Source of the DNA: a candidate division TA06 bacterium
GTDB taxonomy: Bacteria > Ratteibacteria > UBA8468 > MWAK01
Assembly (NCBI GenBank): GCA_022704925.1
Contig: JAKJFK010000114.1
Coordinates: 1 to 5,844, forward strand
DNA: 5,844 bases
Direction: 5' to 3'
Below the pieces are notes generated by a model that searched no databases, was not told the origin of the DNA, and saw only the letters and a list, made by a program, of their open reading frames with translations. Below, piece after piece: positions 1 to 5,844 of the stretch (within the stretch, counting starts at the first letter, position 1; each line of letters starts with the position of its first letter). The position numbers were made by a program, and so were the translations under genes.

Positions 1-1
1 C

Positions 2-82
2 CCGGTCTACTTCACCGGGCCGGCCGACCCGGCCGCGGCCGCCGCCGCACTCAAGACGATGCGACTGGAAGCCGCCAACTGA
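2..82 (+). CDS. 3' end of an unidentified protein-coding gene (last 26 codons)
   Basis: An open frame enters from the left edge and ends at TGA 80-82. The visible tail begins PVYFTGPADP, continues through a run of six alanines and ends in LEAAN. The codons (gcc, ctg, gac, ttc) match the GC3-rich usage of the downstream genes, which is why it is taken as real rather than chance. An Ala-rich, probably helical C-terminus is all that can be said; no family is recognisable from 26 residues. The next gene starts 111 bp downstream on the same strand with no clear terminator between, so co-transcription with the downstream hydrolase gene is possible but not shown. Confidence 0.6.
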   Translation, partial: PVYFTGPADPAAAAAALKTMRLEAAN

Positions 83-180
83 CCCGTTTCGGCGAGTAGG
101 AAAGGGGGCGGCATTCACTTCCAGCCGATGTTTCAGTCAATCGTAATCGGACCCTTTTCCGAACGGATTTTACCCCAACC

Positions 181-186
181 GGAGGG
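181..186 (+). promoter_or_regulatory. Ribosome binding site of the hydrolase gene
   Basis: GGAGGG lies 6 bp upstream of the ATG at 193. It is a near-ideal anti-Shine-Dalgarno match with good spacing and fixes the start codon, in agreement with the signal peptide that begins at that Met. The rest of the 83-192 gap is less GC-rich than the genes (for example the stretch 128-172) and could carry a promoter, but no -35/-10 pair stands out. Confidence 0.85.
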
Positions 187-192
187 AAGAAG

Positions 193-3100
193 ATGAGACG
201 ATGGCTTGGCTTCCTCGTGGCGATCGGCTGCCTGGCGGCCGCCGCCGGGCCGCTAACGGCCCAGGAGAAGAGTATCAGCCGGATGTGGACCGGCGCCATG
301 CTGGCCGGGAAGTCGGGCTGGGGCAGTTACAGCGGGGGCGGAGATTCGGTGCCGGGCGCCATGAGTGGCATGGCCACCGACCCGGCGGCCGGGGCGAAGG
401 CCGTTTATCGTCTGCCCATCAACCCGCCCCTGCCGGCCGGAACCTACAAAATTCTCATCAAGGAGTTCCACGGCGGCCGGGTCAGCTTCGGCCTGGCCGG
501 AACGACCAGCGAACCGCTCACCTATGCCCGCCACGTGAGCGCCGGCTGGTCGGGCCTGGTACTAACCATCACCGCGCCGGCCCCGGAATTGGCACTCACC
601 TTCCAGCCTACTCTCAAGCCGGAACAGAGCCCGACTCAGAATATCATACTGCAGGGAATCTATATCACCACCGACCTCAACGAAATAATCGGCCGGGATG
701 ACATCATCCGGTCCGGGGCGGGGCCGGTCCTGGCCCCGGGGCAGGTTCCGCCGCCCCCGCTGCGCACCGACAACTACCTGGAGAACTCCTCATTCGAACT
801 GGGCATCGGCCACGGCTGGGGCAAGGTCTGGATCAACCAGTGGGACGACAGCACCGCCGCCGACGGCCGTTACTCGCTGCGGCTGCCGGTCATCCAGATG
901 TGGTACTCGACCCTGGGCTACTACTACCGTCTCAACAACCAGAGCGGCTTCGAGAGCAAGTTCTACCGGCTGCCGCCGGGCCGCTACACCCTCTCTGCCT
1001 ACCTGAAGGCCGACAAAGCCTGCAGCGTCAACCTGCGCCTCTTCGGCCATCCGGAGAAGGCCACCCAGGACGGTCCGGGGCGGACGGCCGGCGGCGGCCG
1101 GGCCGATCTCACCACCGAGTGGAAGCGTTTTGCCTTTACCTTCGACGTTCCCGAGGGACCGGGCAACTTCTGGGCCGTCGGCCTGAACATGGAGTGGCGC
1201 ACCATCAACCTGGGATTCAAGGTTGATTCGAGCCTGGAGGAGATCCGGAAGGCCGACCTTCCGATACCCCAAAACGTCTGGGTGGACGCCCTCCAGCTGG
1301 AACGGGCCGAAACGGCCAGCCCTTACCGACCCCGGGGCGGCGTCGAGGTCGGCATCCTCTGCCGGCAGCCCGGCCACATCCTTTACGAGAACGAGCCGGC
1401 CAACCTGGAACTGCTGGTTTACAACCCCGGCAAGAATACCGGCACGCTGGAGGCAACCTGGCGGATCGAGGATTACTTCGACCGGCCGGTCAGGGAGGAG
1501 ACCTTCCGGATACCGCTCCGGGGCGAAACCCATCTGAGCCGGAAACCGGCGGTGCCGCTCGACCGCCGGGGCATCTTCCGGATGCTGGCCTGGACCCGGG
1601 AGGACGCGGCCGGACCGGACGAACTCAGTTTTTCCATACTGCCGCCCAACCGCCACCTGAATATCCTCTACGAACCCGGCCGGATGGGAACCGACACCGG
1701 ATCCGATCCAAACGCGCTGGCAATCCTGAAGCGGGCCAACTGCAACTGGGTGATCAGCAAGGGCATCGGCCGGATGGAAGGCGTGATGCCTGAACCGGGC
1801 AAATACCGCTGGTCGGACGAGGCGCTCCAGAATGTCCTGGACGCCAAAATCATGATGCTGGGCCAGGTCTTCGTCAACAATGCGCCGGCCTACCTGAAGC
1901 CGTATTGCGGCACCAACCAGGGCTGGGAGCCGGAGAAGAAGAAAAGGTACCTCGAAATCTGGGGGAATTACGTTTACGACCTGGTCAGCCATTACCGGGA
2001 GAAGATCCGCCACTGGGAGGTGACCAACGAACCCTACTTCTGGTGCACGCCGGAGGATTACGCCGACATCCTGCGGGTGGCCAGCGAGCGGATCCGGCAG
2101 GTCGATCCCGGCATAAAGGTGATCGGTTTCTGCTCCGGCAACATGCCGGCCTACTTTCCGCGGGCGGTCCGGGCGGCCGATCCGAAGTGGTACGACGGCG
2201 TCAGCGGCCACTTCTACGACACCGACCCGGTCAAGCTCCGCTACTTCGCCTCGGTCCTCAAAAAATACGACAAGAGCGGCTGGCAGACCGAGGCCGGGCC
2301 GACCTTTCCTTCCTTTTACAAGACGCTGCCCACCCTTCAGCAGCTTTACGGGGAGGAGCACCACGCCAATCCCAGCAGTCAGGGCGTCCGCGACAGCAAC
2401 ATCCGGACCCTCCAGGGAGAATTGCGCTGTTTCGCCATCGGGGCCATTGACCACTACTTCCATTACTTCAGCCGTTTTGGCAACACCGCCCCCACCGAAA
2501 CGACCCGGCGGCCCGGCGGCGGCAAGGAGGACGTCGAGTACGACGGCAGCCTGCGCCCTTACGCGGTCGGCCGCTCCATCGCCAGCCACCTGCTGGAGGA
2601 TGCCCGCCATTACGCCGAGTGGCGGGTGACGCTCGGCCTCTTCGAAAAGGGCGGCCAGACGGTTGGGGTGGTCTGGAGCGTGGACGGACGTCTCCTGGAA
2701 ATCCGGCCCGAAACGGCCGGCGGCTGGCAGGTCTACGACTGGTGCGGGAATAAGCTGGCCCTGGGGAAGGACGGCAGTTTCCAGGTGGATCGTTTCCCGA
2801 GGTACTTCACGGTCGCCGCGCCGCCGGCGCAGGTCGCCGGGATGCTTGACCGGGGCACGGTGCGCGGCTGGTTCAACGTTGACGCCCGCCTGGTGCCGGC
2901 ACCGACCGGAACCGGGTTTGCCCTCAACCTGCTGCTTCATAACGAAAAGGAGAGCCTGCAGCGGGTCTCGATTATCCTGGGCGGCCGCCTGGGCGGCTTC
3001 TTCGCCAACCCGGCCGAACTGCAGAACCTGGAGATTCAGGGAAAGGAAAACCGGCGGCTGATTCTGCTCCTGACCGGCACCCCGGGCGGCCGTGTCCTTG

Positions 3101-3789
3101 ACCTGGCCGTGATGGCCCGGGGCACCGATTTCAGCATTGACTTCCCCTTCACCTTCAGCCTGGCGGCCGCCCAGGCCGCCGCCGGTCTTGACGAGGTGGC
3201 CGGCCGCGGGCCGGACTTTTCGACTGTAACCATCCGGACCGGTCCCGGCAACCGGATGAGCCCGGCCGACTACACGCCGCGCTTCGAGGCCGGCTACGAC
3301 GCGGTCAATCTCTACCTGGCGGCTGATATCACCGATGACCTGCTTTCGCCGGTTCCCGGAAACATTCCGGGCGAACGCCACGACCAGGTCCACTTTCTGA
3401 TCGCGGCCGAAACGGCCGAACGGCGGAGCTCGAACAACCCGAGGGAGACGCTGGGGCGCGTGGCCTCGCGCTCCGACTGTTTCGTGGTACTGGCGCCGAA
3501 GGCCGGCGGCGGGGCGGCGGCGGAACTGCGCCGAGGTGACGGCACGGTCGAAAAGATCGAGTCCGCCTCCTTCACCGCCACGGCCGGCGGCTACCGCCTG
3601 GCGGTGGCGGTCCCCTGGGAAAAATTGGGGATGGCGGCGCCGAAGCCGGGCAGCAGCCTGGTCTTCAACGCGGTCGCCTTCGACGCCGACGGCGTCAACC
3701 CGGATTGGAAGACCGAGTGGCCCTGGGCGGGCGGGCCGGAGTTCGAATATGCCAATCCGGCCGGCTGGGGGGAGCTGCTCTTCCGGTAG
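193..3789 (+). CDS. Secreted multidomain clan GH-A glycoside hydrolase-like protein with CBM4/9-like and CBM9-like modules
   Basis: The 1198-aa product is probably an exported enzyme that hydrolyses a glycan outside the cytoplasm. Residues 1-23 form a signal peptide (MRRW, hydrophobic core, cleavage near LTA|Q). Residues 30-165 are a beta-rich module of unknown family; 178-191 is a Pro-rich linker. Residues 195-380 look like a CBM4/9 module (NYLENSSFELG opening, closing WVDALQLERAETASPYRP). Residues 384-482 look like an Ig-type sandwich. Residues 487-815 fit a clan GH-A TIM barrel: MPEPGKYRW at 532-540, HWEVTNEP with probable acid/base Glu613, SGHFYD with His673, GWQTEAG with probable nucleophile Glu700, and an aromatic beta-8 strand around 751-759. 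A small beta domain follows (816-875, VYDWCGNK), then a beta-rich region (888-990) and a CBM9-like end (about 1005-1198; LYLAADITDD, HDQVHF, PWEKLG, KPGSSLVFNAVAFD). The barrel recalls GH39, GH5, GH42 or GH10, but the family and substrate remain unassigned. Stop TAG 3787-3789. The reading frame is unbroken; CDS status is near certain, the GH role likely. Confidence 0.93.
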   Translation: MRRWLGFLVAIGCLAAAAGPLTAQEKSISRMWTGAMLAGKSGWGSYSGGGDSVPGAMSGMATDPAAGAKAVYRLPINPPLPAGTYKILIKEFHGGRVSFGLAGTTSEPLTYARHVSAGWSGLVLTITAPAPELALTFQPTLKPEQSPTQNIILQGIYITTDLNEIIGRDDIIRSGAGPVLAPGQVPPPPLRTDNYLENSSFELGIGHGWGKVWINQWDDSTAADGRYSLRLPVIQMWYSTLGYYYRLNNQSGFESKFYRLPPGRYTLSAYLKADKACSVNLRLFGHPEKATQDGPGRTAGGGRADLTTEWKRFAFTFDVPEGPGNFWAVGLNMEWRTINLGFKVDSSLEEIRKADLPIPQNVWVDALQLERAETASPYRPRGGVEVGILCRQPGHILYENEPANLELLVYNPGKNTGTLEATWRIEDYFDRPVREETFRIPLRGETHLSRKPAVPLDRRGIFRMLAWTREDAAGPDELSFSILPPNRHLNILYEPGRMGTDTGSDPNALAILKRANCNWVISKGIGRMEGVMPEPGKYRWSDEALQNVLDAKIMMLGQVFVNNAPAYLKPYCGTNQGWEPEKKKRYLEIWGNYVYDLVSHYREKIRHWEVTNEPYFWCTPEDYADILRVASERIRQVDPGIKVIGFCSGNMPAYFPRAVRAADPKWYDGVSGHFYDTDPVKLRYFASVLKKYDKSGWQTEAGPTFPSFYKTLPTLQQLYGEEHHANPSSQGVRDSNIRTLQGELRCFAIGAIDHYFHYFSRFGNTAPTETTRRPGGGKEDVEYDGSLRPYAVGRSIASHLLEDARHYAEWRVTLGLFEKGGQTVGVVWSVDGRLLEIRPETAGGWQVYDWCGNKLALGKDGSFQVDRFPRYFTVAAPPAQVAGMLDRGTVRGWFNVDARLVPAPTGTGFALNLLLHNEKESLQRVSIILGGRLGGFFANPAELQNLEIQGKENRRLILLLTGTPGGRVLDLAVMARGTDFSIDFPFTFSLAAAQAAAGLDEVAGRGPDFSTVTIRTGPGNRMSPADYTPRFEAGYDAVNLYLAADITDDLLSPVPGNIPGERHDQVHFLIAAETAERRSSNNPRETLGRVASRSDCFVVLAPKAGGGAAAELRRGDGTVEKIESASFTATAGGYRLAVAVPWEKLGMAAPKPGSSLVFNAVAFDADGVNPDWKTEWPWAGGPEFEYANPAGWGELLFR

Positions 3790-3795
3790 CCGGAA
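3781..3795 (+). repeat. Short inverted repeat centred on the hydrolase stop codon
   Basis: TTCCGG (3781-3786) and CCGGAA (3790-3795) are perfect inverted arms with the stop codon TAG as a 3-nt loop. Six base pairs in such GC-rich DNA can arise by chance. It may form a small hairpin in the mRNA end ahead of the larger hairpin at 3813-3840. No function is claimed. Confidence 0.35.
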
Positions 3796-3812
3796 ACCGT
3801 ACCTGTAAGAAC

Positions 3813-3840
3813 AGGCCCGGCCGGAAGCCCGGCCGGGCCT
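3813..3840 (+). terminator. Perfect 12-bp GC-rich hairpin, probable transcription terminator
   Basis: AGGCCCGGCCGG (3813-3824), loop AAGC (3825-3828) and CCGGCCGGGCCT (3829-3840) pair without a mismatch. It starts 23 bp after the hydrolase stop codon, the usual place for an intrinsic terminator. The downstream side is only TTCAGC after the stem (one T at 3841), so the usual U-tract is missing. It could be a U-poor terminator, a 3' end stabiliser, or a roadblock that works with Rho. Its stem is nearly self-complementary, so it could act on either strand. Confidence 0.65.
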
Positions 3841-3861
3841 TCAGCTGGAGTTACCAACCAT

Positions 3862-3894
3862 CCCGTATCTCGGGCAAGCGCCGGGAGATCCCGG
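3862..3894 (+). repeat. Paired small inverted repeats in the 5' leader of the downstream gene
   Basis: CCCG (3862-3865) and CGGG (3871-3874) flank TATCT. Then CCGGGA (3881-3886) and TCCCGG (3889-3894) form a 6-bp arm pair around GA. The left arm of the first, TCCCG at 3861-3865, is also complementary to CGGGA at 3882-3886, so two alternative pairings are possible. The group ends 9 bp before the ribosome binding site. A regulatory role is speculative, and chance in GC-rich sequence is a real alternative. Confidence 0.3.
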
Positions 3895-3903
3895 CCAAAG
3901 AAT

Positions 3904-3912
3904 GGAGGGAGG
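3904..3912 (+). promoter_or_regulatory. Ribosome binding site of the downstream secreted protein
   Basis: GGAGGGAGG precedes the ATG at 3920. The GGGAGG part (3907-3912) is 7 bp from the start codon. It resembles the site of the upstream gene (GGAGGGAAGAAG). It supports the Met at 3920 over the in-frame ATG at 3929, as does the Lys-Arg n-region of the signal peptide that begins there. Confidence 0.85.
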
Positions 3913-3919
3913 AAGAACC

Positions 3920-5844
3920 ATGAAGAGAATGGCAGCCTTGTTATGCCTGTTCAGCCTGGCCTTGATCGCGATGCCCCTGGCGTCAGCCGCGGAACCGGCC
4001 GGCCTGAGCCAGTTCAGTCCGGTCGAGGCGCAGGTCAACCTGGTGGAGAACGGCGCCTACAGCCGGGCGGTGGGCGGACTGCCGACCGGCTGGACGCTGG
4101 AAGGCAGCGGCCGCCCATACATCTTCAACCGGGGGGCCTACCATGCCGCCGGCATCGAGGTGACCGACCGCCGGTCACCCGGCGCCATGCTTCTTTCCCA
4201 GCCGATCCGCATCGAGCGTCCGGAGGCCGCTTACGTGCTGACCGGGCTCCTGGCCGGCGGGGCGGCCGAGACCGACGAGGTGGTGCCCACCGATTCCGAA
4301 AAGAAGGGCGGCGGCGTCCTGGAACTCCGCTGTTACGACGCGTCCGGGAAACGGCTGGCCAACGCCGCCGAGTTCAGCTTCCAGGGGGCGCGCCGCGGCA
4401 TGCATCTTTACCGGGAGCTCAACGACGGCCGGATCTTCCAGCGCTGTCAACTGCCGGCCGGCACCGCCACGGTCCGGGTGGCCTGGGGACTCCGCCAGGC
4501 GATCGGGCGGGTCAACACCGATGACCTGGCCTTCTACCGGGAGACCGGGACCGGCCGCCCGGACCAGCTGGCCGTGGCCGCCTACGATGCCAACCTGCGC
4601 AGTGCCTGGCTGAAGGCGGGCGACAAGGGGGCCATTCTGGTCGACGGTGTCCGCGATCCCGGCCCGAAGGCCGACATCAACCCGGTCCTGGCCGGGGTCT
4701 GGAAGTACCCCTTCAACAACTGGCTGCTGCAATACGCACCCAAGGGAGTGATCTTCGACCTGGGCGGCCCCTGCGCCGTGGATGGCATCGAGGTTTCGAT
4801 GGCCACCTCCACCAGCGACGTGGTCGACCGGCAGGCGGGCCGTTTCGATCCGGAGATCATCCGGGTTGCCTTCAGCGACGACGGCATCAATTTCGGTCCG
4901 GAAATGGAACTGCTTTACCGCCCGGAACTGATGCAGGCCGAAGCGTTGATGAGGGTTTATTATCAAGGTTTTCGAAGGGCCGGCCGCTTCGTCCGGCTGG
5001 CCGGGGCGGAGAGCATGGCCGAGGTCCGCTTCTTCGGCCGGGCCGAACCGGTCTCCATCGGTTACCGGCCGCTGATGGTCATCCGCAACGGCCAGGTCGC
5101 TTACGGAGTCGAGGTGGAACTGGACGGCCTTGACGACCAGTCCTTCATGGCCAGGGTTCCCAAGGGCAACATTCACCGGATTGACCGGCGCCGCTGGGTG
5201 GACGTCACCCTGATCACCCCGGCCGGCCGCCTTTCCGAGAGCCTGGTCTTCGATAACTTCACGCCGGAAAAGATCATGCGGCGCCAGTACTTCACGCCCA
5301 ACCCGGCCGCCCTGGCCGGCGGCGCCGATCTGGAACTGGCCTACCACGACCGGGTCCAGGTCTGGGATTCGCCGACCACCCATTCCCTGCAGACCGACCA
5401 GGCGGCCCCGGCGCTGGTTATTAAATCGGCCCTGCCGGCCCAGCCGCAGCTGGCCGCCGTCAACCAGGAGCTGGCCGCCCTGAAGAAACAGCTGGACCGC
5501 AGCCGGGGCGAGGAGAAGAACCGGGTCGCGGCCCTGGCCGCCGCCCAGCTGGCCCCCAAGCTGAAGAATCTCGGGACCGAGGCAAAGAGCATCGAAGAGT
5601 TCTTCAGCCAGGCGGGCAGCCCCCGGACGCTGGGTCCGGAACTCCTACCCAGCTTTGAAATCAAGACTCCGGACGGCAAGTTCTTCTACCGGGTCGCGGT
5701 CAAGGCGCCGGACATCTTCCTGATCTCCAAGTACGACTCGGTCACCGGCCGCTATATCTCCAACGCCGGCCACAGCGGCAATTACGTGACCGCCGGCGAA
5801 GTGGCGATGGCCAATCCCAAGTACCTCCTGCAGCGGCGGTACCT
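3920..5844 (+). CDS. Secreted multidomain protein with CBM4-like and discoidin-like modules, 3' truncated by window edge
   Basis: The frame is open from ATG 3920 to the window end: 641 codons plus 2 nt, with no stop. Residues 1-23 are a signal peptide (MKRMAALL, hydrophobic core, cleavage near ASA|AE). Residues 40-208 resemble a CBM4-type module (NLVENGAYS opening, LPTGW, closing NTDDLAFYRE). Residues 220-375 resemble a discoidin/F5-8 type C module (LVDGV, KGVIFDLGG at 275-283, IEVSMATST, VAFSDDGINF, FVRLAG, VRFFGR). Residues 378-450 are beta-rich, possibly Ig-like. Residues 508-550 are Ala/Leu/Lys/Gln/Glu-rich and probably a short coiled coil (VNQELAALKKQLDRSR). Residues 551-641 (SFEIKTPDGKFFYRVAV and onward) are not recognised. 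No catalytic motif is visible, so it could be a binding or scaffold protein, or an enzyme whose catalytic domain lies beyond the edge. It follows the hydrolase gene by 130 bp behind a probable terminator, so a related glycan role is inferred from context only. Confidence 0.9.
   Translation, partial: MKRMAALLCLFSLALIAMPLASAAEPAGLSQFSPVEAQVNLVENGAYSRAVGGLPTGWTLEGSGRPYIFNRGAYHAAGIEVTDRRSPGAMLLSQPIRIERPEAAYVLTGLLAGGAAETDEVVPTDSEKKGGGVLELRCYDASGKRLANAAEFSFQGARRGMHLYRELNDGRIFQRCQLPAGTATVRVAWGLRQAIGRVNTDDLAFYRETGTGRPDQLAVAAYDANLRSAWLKAGDKGAILVDGVRDPGPKADINPVLAGVWKYPFNNWLLQYAPKGVIFDLGGPCAVDGIEVSMATSTSDVVDRQAGRFDPEIIRVAFSDDGINFGPEMELLYRPELMQAEALMRVYYQGFRRAGRFVRLAGAESMAEVRFFGRAEPVSIGYRPLMVIRNGQVAYGVEVELDGLDDQSFMARVPKGNIHRIDRRRWVDVTLITPAGRLSESLVFDNFTPEKIMRRQYFTPNPAALAGGADLELAYHDRVQVWDSPTTHSLQTDQAAPALVIKSALPAQPQLAAVNQELAALKKQLDRSRGEEKNRVAALAAAQLAPKLKNLGTEAKSIEEFFSQAGSPRTLGPELLPSFEIKTPDGKFFYRVAVKAPDIFLISKYDSVTGRYISNAGHSGNYVTAGEVAMANPKYLLQRRY

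Noticed and set aside
125-150. CCGAT...ATCGG inverted repeat in the gap before the hydrolase gene as a terminator or operator
   Set aside because: Five base pairs with a 16-nt loop and no T-tract is too weak to separate from chance.
790-3393. An 867-codon open frame on the - strand opposite the hydrolase gene
   Set aside because: It lies fully within the antisense of a gene with clear signal peptide, ribosome binding site and catalytic motifs. Its translation shows no recognisable domains. Long antisense open frames are expected in GC3-rich genes because antisense stop codons become rare.
3941-3949. Cys9 in the second protein's signal peptide as a lipobox cysteine
   Set aside because: It lies too early, inside the hydrophobic core, with the hydrophobic stretch continuing after it. 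The ASA|AE site near residue 23 is a better signal peptidase I site.
3943-4524. A 193-codon + strand open frame in another phase within the second gene
   Set aside because: Its product is Arg/Gly/Pro-rich low-complexity sequence typical of an out-of-phase read of GC-rich coding DNA. The frame from 3920 is longer and continues to the window end.
4946-4963. TTGATG followed by TATTAT as a possible internal promoter
   Set aside because: The two boxes are only 6 bp apart, far from the 16-18 bp needed for a sigma70-type promoter, and no gene start lies just downstream.
4175-5383. A 402-codon open frame on the - strand opposite the second gene
   Set aside because: It is a shadow of the frame that begins at 3920, which has a ribosome binding site, a signal peptide and CBM4-like and discoidin-like patterns. 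The antisense product shows no such signs.

Overview
The window is GC-rich bacterial DNA, read almost entirely from the + strand. It holds the last codons of one gene, a complete gene for a very large secreted multidomain glycoside hydrolase-like protein (1198 aa), and the first 641 codons of a second large secreted protein that runs off the right edge. No RNA genes, CRISPR arrays, insertion sequences, integrases or origins were seen.

The organism is inferred, not shown. Long exported proteins that stack carbohydrate-binding-like modules around a clan GH-A catalytic barrel are typical of polysaccharide-degrading members of the PVC superphylum (Lentisphaerota, Kiritimatiellota, Planctomycetota) and similar environmental lineages. 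Strong GC at third codon positions, clear GGAGG-type ribosome binding sites and Sec signal peptides show a bacterium that uses standard translation signals. A phylum cannot be fixed from this sequence alone.

Layout: 2-82 is the 3' end of an unidentified gene. 83-192 is a short gap with no convincing hairpin, ending in a strong ribosome binding site. 193-3789 encodes signal peptide, N-terminal beta-rich module, proline-rich linker, CBM4/9-like module, Ig-like strand-rich module, GH-A TIM barrel, small beta-sandwich, a second beta-rich region and a C-terminal CBM9-like module. 3790-3919 is intergenic, with a perfect 12-bp GC-rich hairpin (likely terminator), smaller inverted repeats, and the ribosome binding site of the next gene. 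3920 to the end encodes signal peptide, CBM4-like module, discoidin (F5/8 type C)-like module, beta-rich segment, short coiled coil, and an unrecognised region cut by the window edge.

Together the two main genes look like part of a locus for binding and cleaving an extracellular or periplasmic glycan. The first is the probable enzyme. The second shows only binding-type modules in the visible part, and its function is open. The hairpin between them suggests that the second gene is at least partly transcribed on its own. The substrate cannot be named from the sequence.
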